From NCBI GenBank assembly GCA_036337715.1, contig JAYZDS010000004.1, forward strand, positions 1-64,000: DNA of 64,000 nt, read 5' to 3'. The notes under the pieces were generated by a model. The model was not told where the DNA came from and searched no databases. It saw only the letters and a program-made list of their open reading frames with translations. The first letter of the stretch is position 1. Each line of letters begins with the position of its first letter. Source of the DNA: JAURNZ01 sp036337715 (GTDB lineage Bacteria > Pseudomonadota > Gammaproteobacteria > Comchoanobacterales > Comchoanobacteraceae). Below, one piece after another: positions 35,879-46,700 of the stretch. A program made the position numbers and the translations under genes.

Positions 35879-36952
35879 ATGAGATTACATACTAATTCCC
35901 CTTTAACGCTTAAAGGGATATCTATGTTCAATGTGATACAACTTAGCTTAGGTAGCACTTTAAACCGTCATTACTTAGACATTATGGAAGTAAATGATAT
36001 TACAAATGATGTCATTGAATCTTTTCAATCAATGGCTGATAAATTATTAATCATTAACCCAACTCTAGAGCTAATCATTTTCTTAGACTTAATAAAAGAA
36101 GAAATGGTCCAAAAATATGAAAACATTCATGTTTTAAATATTTTAGATAACACCATTGACATTGCTAGTAACATAGCTTCATATGTTGAGATTTATGAAA
36201 ACATTGGCTTGAATGACTTTGCTGACATTACCAAAGGTATTTTTGAAAAAAATCTTAAATCACTAACTGTTAATCAAAAAATCACGCAATACGAAAAAAA
36301 CGAAAATATAGTTATTAAATATTGCGAAAACAATTTGGATTACTTAGCGCAGCAACTTGATCAGCTTTTCAATATTAATCAACTAAGAAATGATCCGAAA
36401 AAAAATAAAAAATTATTAGCCATGCTTTATCAAAGCTATGTTGTTAATTCAAGTCTATATAAAAATGCATATATTGAAATAGATGGGAAAAAGATTAATC
36501 TTGATTTTAAACACATTGAAGAACTCAAATTTGTTAAAGAATTGAAAAAATTAAGTTTAGCCAAATATAGCCATCAAAAAACATTAGCCCATTTACCGCC
36601 CTTAGAAGACATTGATTTATGCGCTAATCATGCTATTAAATGGATGCCCGATATGGTCAAATTTTTACAAAAAAATCCAAAAGAGAACCTTGAGGACATC
36701 AAAACACAATTAACTGAAATTGACGAACTATGTAAAGATTATGCAAACCAATTGATGACTTGGATGATTCTAGCCATCAATGATTCTATTGAAGATGAAT
36801 ATACTTATGAAAAGCTATCCTCAATGCCATTCGAAGTGTCATTCTTTGGGGTAGAAGAAGTCAGTGATGTTAGACCGTCAACGCCAGTCAAAGAAATCAT
36901 TAAGTTATTGGAAGATAATAGTCCATTTGAACCTATAACACTGATAGCATAG
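35879..36952 (+). CDS. Unknown 357-residue helical protein
   Basis: A soluble, helical, Asn/Lys/Leu/Ile-rich protein of unrecognised family, acidic towards its end (VKEIIKLLEDNSPFEP). No signal peptide or motif is visible. The first ATG (MRLHTNSPLTL) has no good ribosome site. A second at 35924 (MFNVIQLSLG) follows AAAGGGA with good spacing and may be the true start. Its composition resembles the other large unknown proteins of the window (3972, 13258, 26510), which may belong to the same host-directed class, though that is only an impression. Confidence 0.55.
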   Translation: MRLHTNSPLTLKGISMFNVIQLSLGSTLNRHYLDIMEVNDITNDVIESFQSMADKLLIINPTLELIIFLDLIKEEMVQKYENIHVLNILDNTIDIASNIASYVEIYENIGLNDFADITKGIFEKNLKSLTVNQKITQYEKNENIVIKYCENNLDYLAQQLDQLFNINQLRNDPKKNKKLLAMLYQSYVVNSSLYKNAYIEIDGKKINLDFKHIEELKFVKELKKLSLAKYSHQKTLAHLPPLEDIDLCANHAIKWMPDMVKFLQKNPKENLEDIKTQLTEIDELCKDYANQLMTWMILAINDSIEDEYTYEKLSSMPFEVSFFGVEEVSDVRPSTPVKEIIKLLEDNSPFEPITLIA

Positions 36953-36983
36953 TTTATTAGACTTACATTTAGCCATCCTTACC

Positions 36984-36992
36984 TGTTATAAT
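36984..36992 (+). promoter_or_regulatory. Extended -10 promoter of the photolyase gene
   Basis: TGTTATAAT lies 20 bases upstream of the photolyase ATG, giving a short leader that carries a GGAGG ribosome site. A weak TTACAT at 36963-36968 could be the -35 with 18-base spacing. Confidence 0.5.
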
Positions 36993-37012
36993 AATAATGT
37001 ATGGAGGTAACT

Positions 37013-38425
37013 ATGGCTAAATCCATTGTCTTATTTCATGAAGACCTAAGATGCATCGACCATCAGCCACTTGCTGAGGCTGTCAATATCGGTGAAATCA
37101 TTCCAGTTTATATTCTTGATACTAAAGATCCTAATCAAGTGGGTGGTGCTGGTAAGGTTTGGCTACACCACGCCCTGTCTGATTTAAATAGACAACTTGA
37201 TGAGAACATGCATTTTTTTAAAGGTGATGCTGAATCGATCATCCCTGAAATCATGGAACAACACGATGTTCAACACCTTTTTTGCCATGAGCGATTTGAC
37301 CCTTATGGGATCTCTCTTCATCAAATATTAGAGAAGCATTTAGGCAAAGAAAGATTTCATAGTTTCAATGGCAAGTTATTATGGCACCCAAATGAAATAC
37401 ATAAAAATGATGGTACACCCTATCGTGTATTTACCCCTTTTTATCGCAAAGGCTGTCTTCAATTTGGCCCTCTACCAAGGCTACCCCTACCATTAACCAA
37501 GCCAACAAAATACGCAAGTATCAGTGGTAGTACCTCATTAGAAGCGTTATCGCTATTACCCAATAAACCATGGGGAAAGGAAATCACACAATATTGGGAC
37601 ATTAGTGAAGCAGGCGCCCATAAAAGATTGGATACCTTCATTGCAAATAAACTCACTGGATACAAAATAATGAGGGATTTTCCAGGTCTGGGACATACTT
37701 CGAAACTATCCCCTTTCTTAAGATGGGGAATGATATCAGTCAATTCAATTTGGGACAAACTCAATTCTTTAGAACAGATACCACCAAAAGATTTAGATCA
37801 CTTTAAAAGTGAATTAGGTTGGCGTGAATTTTCTTACTATCTTTTACACCACTTTCCAAAAATGACTACTGAAAACTTAAACCCTAATTTCGATCATTTT
37901 CCATGGCATGAAGATCCAGCATTACTCAAGGCTTGGCAACAAGGCCAAACTGGCTTTCCAATCATTGATGCAGCTATGAGACAATTATACGCAACTGGAT
38001 ACATGCACAATCGATTACGCATGGTAGTAGGGTCTTTTTTAGTTAAAAACCTTACGCTTCACTGGCATAACGGACAAGATTGGTTTTGGGACTGTTTATT
38101 TGACGCTGACATAGCTAATAACAGTGCTGGCTGGCAGTGGATTGCAGGATGTGGTGCTGATGCAGCTCCCTACTTTAGGATTTTCAACCCTATTTTACAA
38201 GCCCAAAAATTTGATAAAGACGGTATTTTTATACATCAATGGGTACCTGAACTATCAAAACTACCACCACCGCATTGTTTTCAACCATGGCTTGCCCCGC
38301 CGTTAGTTTTGCAAGAAGCCGATGTCAGACTGGGAGATAATTACCCAAAACCAATTATAGATTTGACGGCATCTCGTGATCGGGCACTCAACGCTTATGC
38401 TCATTTGAAAGCCAAAAAAGGATAA
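37013..38425 (+). CDS. Deoxyribodipyrimidine photolyase
   Basis: A 470-residue cryptochrome/photolyase family flavoprotein that uses blue light to split UV-induced pyrimidine dimers. The N-terminal alpha/beta antenna domain starts AKSIVLFHEDLRCIDHQPLA. The FAD domain holds SPFLRWGMISV, ELGWREFSYYLLHHFP, FPIIDAAMRQLYATGYMHNR, WFWDCLFDADIANNSAGWQW and PYFRIFNP, all typical of class I CPD photolyases. ATG 37013 is chosen over 37001 because GGAGG lies just before it. Its presence beside a proteorhodopsin-bearing region fits a sunlit habitat. A (6-4) or DASH enzyme is less likely from the motifs. Confidence 0.9.
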   Translation: MAKSIVLFHEDLRCIDHQPLAEAVNIGEIIPVYILDTKDPNQVGGAGKVWLHHALSDLNRQLDENMHFFKGDAESIIPEIMEQHDVQHLFCHERFDPYGISLHQILEKHLGKERFHSFNGKLLWHPNEIHKNDGTPYRVFTPFYRKGCLQFGPLPRLPLPLTKPTKYASISGSTSLEALSLLPNKPWGKEITQYWDISEAGAHKRLDTFIANKLTGYKIMRDFPGLGHTSKLSPFLRWGMISVNSIWDKLNSLEQIPPKDLDHFKSELGWREFSYYLLHHFPKMTTENLNPNFDHFPWHEDPALLKAWQQGQTGFPIIDAAMRQLYATGYMHNRLRMVVGSFLVKNLTLHWHNGQDWFWDCLFDADIANNSAGWQWIAGCGADAAPYFRIFNPILQAQKFDKDGIFIHQWVPELSKLPPPHCFQPWLAPPLVLQEADVRLGDNYPKPIIDLTASRDRALNAYAHLKAKKG

Positions 38426-38463
38426 AATTTGCCAACATTAAAGATACGTTCTATGCTAATTTT

Positions 38464-38889
38464 ATGGATTTGATAACTAACATCATTCGGCTGCTAACTT
38501 ATGCTGGACTAATCCCATTAGTTGCTTTGAATATTTTGTCCATTTGGGTCCCAGGCCCTTGGGCACAATGGATGACTTACTATACAGCTATCATTTTATC
38601 GTTCATTGCAGGTATGCAGTGGGGTATCAGTATTGAGCTTGAACGTTCATTATGGGTCTTGATTTTCAGCATTACATGCTCGCTTTGGGCATGGGCAAGT
38701 TTACTATTAAGTAATATTATATTCACTTTTTGTTTTCAACTAACAGGCCTTTTATTCTTATATTGGATAGATGTAAGATTAATTCCGGAAGATGCTTATC
38801 CCGTCCATTATCTCATAACTCGTAGACGAGCAAGTATAGTTTTTGCACTCATGCTTGTTTGCCAAATTTATATTCAAATAATAAATTAA
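38464..38889 (+). CDS. DUF3429 membrane protein
   Basis: A 141-residue protein of four hydrophobic segments matching DUF3429: TYAGLIPLVALNILSIW near the start and YYTAIILSFIAGMQWG in the second helix pair. Function unknown. It is frequently found near photolyase-type and other stress genes, as here 38 bases downstream, but cotranscription is only inferred from spacing. No strong ribosome site is visible. Confidence 0.75.
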   Translation: MDLITNIIRLLTYAGLIPLVALNILSIWVPGPWAQWMTYYTAIILSFIAGMQWGISIELERSLWVLIFSITCSLWAWASLLLSNIIFTFCFQLTGLLFLYWIDVRLIPEDAYPVHYLITRRRASIVFALMLVCQIYIQIIN

Positions 38890-38941
38890 CCCTAAATCAC
38901 AAAACTCTTCTATAATATATATACATTGTGGAAGAACAAAT

Positions 38942-39730
38942 ATGGGTCATTTAAAGGATAAAGTGATTGCAATCACAGGAAGTTCACGAGGAATCGGCCT
39001 CGCAACAGCACTGAGAGCTGCAAAAGATCAAGCAACCATTATTATTATGGGCAAGAGTGATCAACCACACCCAAAACTTGATGGTACCATCTATACGGCC
39101 GCAAAAGCTGTTGAAGCTGCTGGTGGACAAGCCCTGCCCATTAAAATAGACATTAGAGATGAAAGTAACATTATTGATGCATTTCAGAAAATTGAATCTG
39201 AATTTGGTAAACTAGATGTGCTCATTAATAATGCAAGTGCAATTAACACCCTTACAATCGAGCAATTAAGTTCAAAACAATATGATTTAATGCATCAAAT
39301 CAATGGTCGAGGGAGTTTTTTATGTGCCAAATACGCTGTCCCATTATTAAAAAAAGCGCAGCATCCACATATTTTAAATGACTCACCACCGCTTGAACTA
39401 ATAGATCAATATTTTGGGAATATGGGCTCTGGTTACGTTGGTGCAAAAATTTTGATGAGTATTTGGACAAAAACGTTATCCATAGAATTGAAACCTTACA
39501 ACATTGCAGTCAATTCTATTTGGCCATCTACAGCCATTGCAACCGCTGCCATTAAAAATTTAATGCCAGGGTTATTAAAAGGTTCAAGAAAACCAGAAAT
39601 TGTTGCAGATGCAACCTATCATATCATTACTCAAAATGATCATTTCAGAACAGGCCAATTTTTCATAGATGAAAAAGTATTACTTGAACAAGGTATTGAA
39701 GATTTATCAATGTATACCACGGAATATTAA
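38942..39730 (+). CDS. Short-chain dehydrogenase, HSDL2-like
   Basis: A 262-residue NAD(P)-dependent oxidoreductase. It has the Rossmann loop VIAITGSSRGIGLATALRAA, NNASAI in the substrate region and the catalytic Tyr and Lys in GSGYVGAKILMS. The segments HPKLDGTIYTAAKAVEAAGG and YDLMHQINGRGSF are the specific marks of the HSDL2 (hydroxysteroid dehydrogenase-like 2) subgroup. The usual LSPP stretch reads NDSPP. Its substrate is unknown and possibly a fatty acyl or sterol-like compound. The pterin dehydratase gene follows 15 bases downstream, with a ribosome site between. Confidence 0.87.
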   Translation: MGHLKDKVIAITGSSRGIGLATALRAAKDQATIIIMGKSDQPHPKLDGTIYTAAKAVEAAGGQALPIKIDIRDESNIIDAFQKIESEFGKLDVLINNASAINTLTIEQLSSKQYDLMHQINGRGSFLCAKYAVPLLKKAQHPHILNDSPPLELIDQYFGNMGSGYVGAKILMSIWTKTLSIELKPYNIAVNSIWPSTAIATAAIKNLMPGLLKGSRKPEIVADATYHIITQNDHFRTGQFFIDEKVLLEQGIEDLSMYTTEY

Positions 39731-39745
39731 ATAAAGGAAATTTAT

Positions 39746-40072
39746 ATGAAAAAGAAACAATGTAAACCATGTGAGGGCTTTGAAAAGCCACTTACTGATA
39801 AGCAAGTATTCAAACAATTAGAGCATTTAAATGATGATTGGCACTATGATCACAAATTTAAAACCATCTACAGAAAATTTGAATTTAAAGATCACTATAC
39901 AACCATTGCTTTTGTAAATGCAATTGCATGGGTGTCACACACTGAAAACCATCATCCTGATTTAATTGTAAGTTATAATAGCTGTCAAGTATGTTACACT
40001 ACTCATGCGATAAACGGCTTAAGTGAAAATGATTTCATATGTGCAAAGAAAATTGATACACTAGTTGATTAA
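39746..40072 (+). CDS. phhB: Pterin-4a-carbinolamine dehydratase
   Basis: A 108-residue enzyme that dehydrates 4a-hydroxytetrahydropterin to recycle the cofactor of aromatic amino acid hydroxylases. Diagnostic segments are the CKPCEGFEKPLT start, WHYDHKFKTIYRKFEFKDHY and the active-site HTENHHPDLIVSYN. AAAGGAAA precedes the ATG. No phenylalanine hydroxylase is in the window, so its partner lies elsewhere or it has another role. Confidence 0.92.
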   Translation: MKKKQCKPCEGFEKPLTDKQVFKQLEHLNDDWHYDHKFKTIYRKFEFKDHYTTIAFVNAIAWVSHTENHHPDLIVSYNSCQVCYTTHAINGLSENDFICAKKIDTLVD

Positions 40073-40138
40073 TACTTGAATTTAATCAATGTCTGTTTAA
40101 TGTTGTTTTAATTTTTTTTTTATACACTTATTATTGTT

Positions 40139-41332
40139 ATGAAACAAATAAGATTACCAGTTGCACTATTTGCGTTAATTCCACTGATGCTTGCCTTGCC
40201 TTTCGGCATGGATATTTATGTACCTGCAGTACCAAAGATCACAGAATTTTTTCATACTTCTGATGCAATCATGCAAGCTACTTTAAACCTTTTTATGTTA
40301 ACAAGCGGTTTATTTCAATTATTCATAGGACCTATTTCTGATAGCTACGGTAGACTGAAAACAACTTTATTCTGTTCATTTTTATTCGCGGTCGGTTGCA
40401 TCATGTGTGCATCAGCACCAACGGTCTCAACCCTGATCGTTGGGAGAATCATTCAAGCTTCAGGTGCCAGCGGTTTATTAATGTTAGGTCAGGCAATTAC
40501 ACGGGACTTATATAATGGCACTGAATTGGCTATTGCATATTGTTACCTAAATGGTGTGGTATCATTTGCACCTTTGTTTGCACCCTTCATAGGTTCATTT
40601 TTAGATGTTTATTATGGATGGGAGTCTACTTTCATATGTCTACTCATCATTCCAATCATGACGCTATTTATTTACTGGCCAATCCTAGGTGAAACACTGA
40701 GTTTAGTGAACATGTCAAAATGGGATAAAAAAATATTTTTGGAATATTTTAAAGTCATTAAGACCCCAACTTTTATGCCTTATTCTATTTCTTCAGCCAT
40801 TGGGATGAGTTATGCATTTATATTTTGTACAACCTCCCCGGTCATTTTAATTAAGATACTTGGGGTGCCTGTCATTAAATATGGGTATTATTTTGCTTTC
40901 ATGGGCATATCATTTTTAATGGGTAGCCTATTGAGTGCTAATTTAGTCAAGTATATTGGGATTTATCGATCAGTAGTCCTAGGCTTTATCATTAGCTTAA
41001 TTGGTGGTATTTGGATGTTTGTTTGGCATTGTATGACAGGATTAACAATCAATAATTTTGTTTGGCCCATGCTGATCATTGGTACAGGTGGCATTTTCAC
41101 GATGGGTGCCGCTACCGCAGGTGCTATGATGCCTTTTACAAATAATACCGGCCTAGCTTCGGCCCTTTGTGGCAGTATGCGCTTTATCTTTGCTGGGTTT
41201 GTTGGCCTGATCATTGCTAACCATATTCATTCATCATTACCACTGGCTATTCCAGCCATTTTATTTAGTATATTTGGCTTAATTCTCTTTATATCTAATA
41301 GAAAAGACTTACAAATCTATGAAACTAATTAA
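40139..41332 (+). CDS. Bcr/CflA-type MFS drug exporter
   Basis: A 397-residue twelve-helix proton antiporter. Bcr/CflA traits include FGMDIYVPAVPKITEFFHTS, QLFIGPISDSYGRLKTTL (motif A) and VGRIIQASGASGLLMLGQAI with RDLY after it. It probably exports small toxic compounds; substrate unknown. It is better conserved than the MFS gene at 21342. It follows phhB by 67 bases and lacks a clear ribosome site. Confidence 0.87.
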   Translation: MKQIRLPVALFALIPLMLALPFGMDIYVPAVPKITEFFHTSDAIMQATLNLFMLTSGLFQLFIGPISDSYGRLKTTLFCSFLFAVGCIMCASAPTVSTLIVGRIIQASGASGLLMLGQAITRDLYNGTELAIAYCYLNGVVSFAPLFAPFIGSFLDVYYGWESTFICLLIIPIMTLFIYWPILGETLSLVNMSKWDKKIFLEYFKVIKTPTFMPYSISSAIGMSYAFIFCTTSPVILIKILGVPVIKYGYYFAFMGISFLMGSLLSANLVKYIGIYRSVVLGFIISLIGGIWMFVWHCMTGLTINNFVWPMLIIGTGGIFTMGAATAGAMMPFTNNTGLASALCGSMRFIFAGFVGLIIANHIHSSLPLAIPAILFSIFGLILFISNRKDLQIYETN

Positions 41333-41382
41333 GAATCTCACTTCGATATAGTATATAATTATAATATATAGAAGGTATTTTT

Positions 41383-42114
41383 ATGAAATTAGTATCTGAA
41401 ACAGAAGGTTTAAACGTTATTGTTGTTGGTAGCTCTGGCGGGATTGGTAAAGCGTTTTGTGATCATCTATTGTCTCTTGACAATGTTCAACGCGTCACAG
41501 GATTATCCAGGTCCGATACACCCATTGAACACGCCAAATTTCTATCCAAACAACTGGACATAACCGATGAAGAAAGCATTATTAGTGCCACGGAATCACT
41601 TGAAGATGCACATTTAATAATCATTGCAACTGGTATTTTACATGATGAAAGTATGATGCCAGAAAAAAATCTTGCCAATATTAACTTAGCTAACTTACAA
41701 CATGCGTTTGATATCAACGCCATAGGCCCTGCTTTACTTATTAAACATTTAAGTAAAAAGTTGCCTGCAAAAGAACCTAGCTTGATTATTGTTTTATCAG
41801 CTAAGGTAGGCAGTATTGGTGATAACTACCTAGGTGGCTGGTACGGTTATAGAGCATCAAAGGCAGCGCTGAATATGATAGTAAAGACTGCTGGCATAGA
41901 ACTCCAAAGGTTCCATCCAAATCATAGTGTTGTTTCAGTTCACCCTGGCACAGTGACAACCAAGCTTTCTAACCCGTTTACTGCCAACTATCCAAAAGAA
42001 AAGTTACTTGAACCTGAAGACTCGGTCAACAAACTTATTGCTGTGATTGATCAACTAGGCCCAGAAAATAATGGTCAATTCATTAACTGGGATGGCACGA
42101 AAATCATTTATTGA
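41383..42114 (+). CDS. Short-chain dehydrogenase, C-factor-like
   Basis: A 243-residue SDR oxidoreductase. The dinucleotide-binding loop is VIVVGSSGGIGKAFCDHLLS. The catalytic Ser lies in VLSAKVGSIGDN, and Tyr/Lys in WYGYRASKAALNMIVKT. The VSVHPGTVTTKLSNPF loop is typical of the CsgA/C-factor subgroup. GAAGG precedes the ATG, and the upstream spacer is rich in TATAAT-like sequence. It overlaps the convergent GST gene by seven bases. Substrate unknown. Confidence 0.85.
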   Translation: MKLVSETEGLNVIVVGSSGGIGKAFCDHLLSLDNVQRVTGLSRSDTPIEHAKFLSKQLDITDEESIISATESLEDAHLIIIATGILHDESMMPEKNLANINLANLQHAFDINAIGPALLIKHLSKKLPAKEPSLIIVLSAKVGSIGDNYLGGWYGYRASKAALNMIVKTAGIELQRFHPNHSVVSVHPGTVTTKLSNPFTANYPKEKLLEPEDSVNKLIAVIDQLGPENNGQFINWDGTKIIY

Positions 42115-42737
42115 TTACTGATGATCGTTGGTTTGTCGGTTGGCTTCCAGACATCATACTTATGCATCACACGCTGAAATGCATCTGAGTGTGCAGTCGC
42201 ATCAACCCATTTACTCACATGTGGAATTGCTTGATGCTGCCATCCATTGTCAATGATCCAAAGTTGTCTAATTAAAGGAAATAAAGCAATTTCAATCCAA
42301 GGATTTAAATGCTTGCCTTGTTGTTCCAGCCAATTATCGAGATCTGATAAAAAAGCTTTAATCAACGTTAAATTTTCGGATTGGTCAACATCTGGGTAAC
42401 GTTCCGGGTACTTATAACGATGCATGGTTGGGACAAATGCATCATGCAATTTAAGGACCCACTCATCTTGGTTGATGTCATAGTCTAATGGATGATCAGT
42501 CTGTTTACTCACCCAAGAAACGACATCGAGACTTTCATCAATGATGGTATTGGTATCGATCATTAAAATTGGGACAGTCCCTTTTGGAGATGTCATTAAC
42601 ATGGCATCTGGTTTATTTTTAAGGTCAACTTCTCTTAATTCATAATTAAGTCGTGCATAACTTAATGCCATTCGAGCACGCATAGCATATGGACAGCGTC
42701 TAAAGGAATATAATGTAAGTTGGTGTTTCTGTGTCAT
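42108..42737 (-). CDS. Glutathione S-transferase family protein
   Basis: A 209-residue protein with an N-terminal thioredoxin-fold domain (LTLYSFRRCPYAMRARMALS, carrying a CPYA active-site Cys) and the cis-Pro motif GTVPILM. A helical C-terminal domain follows. It resembles YfcF/omega-type or stringent-starvation-like GSTs that act on disulphides. It begins immediately after the trhO stop (TAAATG), so the two are translated from one message. Confidence 0.87.
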   Translation of the reverse strand: MTQKHQLTLYSFRRCPYAMRARMALSYARLNYELREVDLKNKPDAMLMTSPKGTVPILMIDTNTIIDESLDVVSWVSKQTDHPLDYDINQDEWVLKLHDAFVPTMHRYKYPERYPDVDQSENLTLIKAFLSDLDNWLEQQGKHLNPWIEIALFPLIRQLWIIDNGWQHQAIPHVSKWVDATAHSDAFQRVMHKYDVWKPTDKPTIISNQ

Positions 42738-43646
42738 TTAAGTACCTCCAATATGTTTTTGCCCTCTTTTTTTGGCTAACTGATGCTGTTTTTGACGTTC
42801 AGTAAAAGATGCTTTTTGTGCAGATGTAGTTTTGTCAATACAATGTATACAAGACACACCTGCTTGATAAGACGCGTCTTGCATTTGAGCAATGGTTAAC
42901 GGTGTTCTACAAGCAAAACATTGTTGATGACCACTGGGTTCTAGATCATGATTGACTGCCACTCTTTGATCAAAAACAAAGCAATCACCTTCCCATAAAC
43001 TTTCTTTTTTCTCAATTTCTTCTAAATACTTAAGTATCCCACCCTCAAGGTGATAAACCTCTTCAAATCCTCGGGCTAACATCAACGAGGAAGCTTTTTC
43101 GCAACGTATACCCCCGGTACAGTACATAGCTACTTTTTTGTGTTTGTTTGCATCCAAATGCTTTTCAACATACTCAGGAAAAGCCTTAAACGTATCTGTT
43201 TTAGGATTGACTGCACCTTTAAACTGTCCGATTTGGCATTCATAATCATTTCTTGTGTCAATGACAATCACATTGGGGTCTTGTAACAACTGATTCCATT
43301 GTTGTGGTGTAACATATTTGCCAACCACAGAATTAGGATCCACTGTTTGATCTCCAATGGTAACAATCTCTTTTTTTTCTTTTACTTTGTATCTTAAGAA
43401 AGGATTGTCATCACAAAAACTTTGCTTATAGGCAATATTGAATACTGGGTGTTCTTTAAACCACTGAAGCACAGCTGACATAGTGGCTTGTGACGCTGCT
43501 ATTGTGCCATTGATGCCCTCTTTTGCAATAATCAGTGTACCTTTTAAATCTTCATACTGACTAAATTGCAAGAGTACTTGTTTGATCTCACTCACATTAT
43601 CAAGTGATACAAATTCATATAGTGCTGTAACAACAATTTGGCTCAT
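42738..43646 (-). CDS. trhO: tRNA uridine(34) hydroxylase TrhO (rhodanese family)
   Basis: A 302-residue enzyme that hydroxylates U34 of tRNAs, the oxygen-dependent route to 5-hydroxyuridine derivatives. The N-terminal acylphosphatase-like part has LKGTLIIAKEGINGTIAAS. The rhodanese domain has VIVIDTRNDYECQIGQFKGA and the active-site Cys in VAMYCTGGIRCEKASSLM. A C-terminal CFACRTPL and GVSCIHC pair is the family's Cys cluster. The 302-residue length is normal. Confidence 0.92.
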   Translation of the reverse strand: MSQIVVTALYEFVSLDNVSEIKQVLLQFSQYEDLKGTLIIAKEGINGTIAASQATMSAVLQWFKEHPVFNIAYKQSFCDDNPFLRYKVKEKKEIVTIGDQTVDPNSVVGKYVTPQQWNQLLQDPNVIVIDTRNDYECQIGQFKGAVNPKTDTFKAFPEYVEKHLDANKHKKVAMYCTGGIRCEKASSLMLARGFEEVYHLEGGILKYLEEIEKKESLWEGDCFVFDQRVAVNHDLEPSGHQQCFACRTPLTIAQMQDASYQAGVSCIHCIDKTTSAQKASFTERQKQHQLAKKRGQKHIGGT

Positions 43647-43712
43647 AATGACTACCTAAAGTTCTATCATAAACGAACTTAAGGCATGTTGCCAACAAAT
43701 AAACCAATCAAA

Positions 43713-46700
43713 TCATCCAGTTATAAGGGTATACACATACCCAAATGCCGCAGCCTGACCAAATAATATAGCCAAATAACTTAATATGCGTTTAAAGTCT
43801 TTTAAAGCGGCATATAGGACAGGAATGACAAATAGAGAGAAGAATGTTCCAATAGTCATCCCAAAGACAATTAAAATACCTAAATCAAAGCGGCTAAATG
43901 CACCTGGCCCTTCAGCATATACCAATGGTAATGCACCTAAAACCATAGCCAACGTTGTCATCAAAATTGGTCTTAACCTTAACCCTGCTGATTTTCTAGC
44001 AGCCTCGTCTTCATCTTTACAATCTGGTAAAAGTTGGTTCGCAAAATCAACAATTAAAATACCATGTTTTGTAATTAAGCCCATCAAGGTAACCAGCGCA
44101 ATTTGTGTATACATATTAAGTGATGACCAACCAAGTGCCATAGGAATGAACGCACCCAAGGTAGCCAAAGGAATGGTCATCATGATAATTAATGGATGAC
44201 GAAAACTTTCAAACGTAGCGGCGAGAATCAAATAAATAAATACTAAGGCACCCAAGAAGACAAAGGCCGTTTCATTTCCTGAATTGACTTCGAAACGTAA
44301 TTGATCCGCGTAGTCGTAAGACATCGTTGCTGGCATATACTTTTCTTTTAAGTCCATAAAGACATCTAATACATCCGTATCTTTAACATCTACTGGTAAA
44401 TATGACAATGTTGCTGAATTAAGTTGTTGGAATTGAGGATAAGATAATGGGCCAACAATTTTTGTGATGGTTGCAATTTCAGATAACGGCACTGAATTTT
44501 TATATGTAGATGTGAAATCATCAACATGGAAATGTAATGATTCAACTTCATTGCTTAACTGAATGGGATACGCTTTTAGATCATCAATGTCAATTCTTGA
44601 TGAGGCAATGCTCTCTGGAATAACATCATAGCTCATTTGATCAAAGCTAAACTGAGTTACTTTACCTGAACTCAAAATCATACCCAATGCATTACCAACA
44701 TTTTTTGCTGATATGCCTAATTGGTGCATGCGATCACGCTTTAAATCAATATGATATTTTATCTGGTCAATTTTTAAATCAGAATCAACAAATAAGAACC
44801 TACCCGTTTTCATTGCTTCAAAACGTATTTTTTCTGCAACCTCATAGATTTTTTCTGGACTATCAGGAGACTTGATTACCAACTGATTTACCATACTTTT
44901 CATAATTGGTAGTGAAGGCGCCATTAGTACCTGATACTTCACACCAGGAATGGTGTTGACATCTTGCATCATTTTCAACATGACATCTCTATCTGTGACA
45001 TCGGGTCTTTCAGTCCAAGGCTTTAGTGCTAAACCAGTAAATGAAGTCGTTGGACCAATCATATTAGGATTACTAAAGAAAGTCTCTACACCATCAACTT
45101 TTTTCATTTTTTCATCTAATAAATCAGTATAAAATTTCATATAATTAAAACTTGCTGAAGATGGGCCATATCCTTGTGCAAAGACAAAACCATTATACTC
45201 CTGAGGTACCAACTCAATTGCAGGGATGCCAACCAGTACAATTAGAATATCTAAGACAACAATTGGAACCAATAGAATTAACCATTTTTGATTAAATAAA
45301 ACATTTAAAATAGCATCATATCCTACACGTACTTTTTCAAAAAAAGTATTGATCAACACAACAAATTTACCATGTAAAGAGGCTTCAGAAAGAATCTTAG
45401 AACACATCATAGGTGATAAAATAAGACTGACTACGCCTGATACAACGACCGAAAAAGCCAGGGTGAAAGCAAATTCAGCAAATAAAGCACCTGTTATCCC
45501 AGAAGAAAGCCCTAATGGCGCAAATACTGCTGCCAATGTAATAGTCATCGCAATGATTGAACCAATGATGGTTGAAGCACCTAATTTAGAGGCTTCAAGA
45601 GTTGGCATCCCCTCTTCCATATGCCGTTGAATATTTTCTATCACAACAATGGCATCATCAACCACCAAACCGATGGCTAACACAAGTGCTAACAACGTTA
45701 AAGTATTGATACTAAATCCAAATACCATGATCCCTATGCATGCCCCTGCAAGCGACAATGGAATGGTTACGATTGGAATACAGGTTGCTCTGATTGAACC
45801 AAGAAAAAGAAAGATCACGAAAATAACGATGATACTTGCTTCAAATATGGTATAAATCACCTCGTCAATAGATTCTTGCATAGCAATGGTTGAATCATAA
45901 ACGATAAATGACTCCATACTTTTTGGCAAAGAGGGTTTGATCGATTCAAGCTCATCTTTCACCCGGTCCATCACAGTCATTACATTTGAATTAGGCGTAT
46001 TAAATATCGGCAACACAATCCCTTGTTCACCATTAAATTTTGCCAATTGTTCTTCATTGTAAGCACCGTATTCTACTTCAGCAACATCTTCTAAATAAAT
46101 GGGGCTACCGCCAGTACTCGATGCAACAATGATTCTTTTAAATTCATCGGGTGTTGACAGCGTTGTTGAGGTTGATTTTGAGAAAATTTGAATCATATTT
46201 GTTTTCAGATAACCTGATGCAGATAAAAAGTTATTGTCATTCAAAGCCAAAGCAATATCTTCTGCTGCCACACCATGTGTTGCCATAGCCTGTGGCTTCA
46301 AACGAATGCGCATGGCTGTCTCTGAGGCGCCAGATGGTGTGATTTGATCAACTTCTGGCAAGGCCATTAATCTAGGAATCACCTCTCTATTCACAAATTC
46401 ATACAGTTGTATGGGTGATAATTGCTCATCTCTAAAAGCCACATACATGGCAGCAGTAGCAGAGGCGGAAGAAACTTTTAAAATAATGGGGTCTTCAGCA
46501 TCAGAAGGTAAGCCAGCCTTCACTGAGTTTACACTTGCCTGAACATCATTAAAGGCGATGTTATCGTCAACACCAATCGCCAACTGAACAGTAATTAAAC
46601 TTTGACTTGGCAAACTGCTTGAATAAATATAGTCAACACCATCTACGCCGGCCAATGACCTTGTAATGGGATCTGTAATGAAACCTTTGATTAAATCTTC

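Noticed and set aside
43786..44199. 137-residue plus-strand frame, with others up to 45855
   Set aside because: Antisense shadows of the RND pump gene, which shows intact family motifs throughout.
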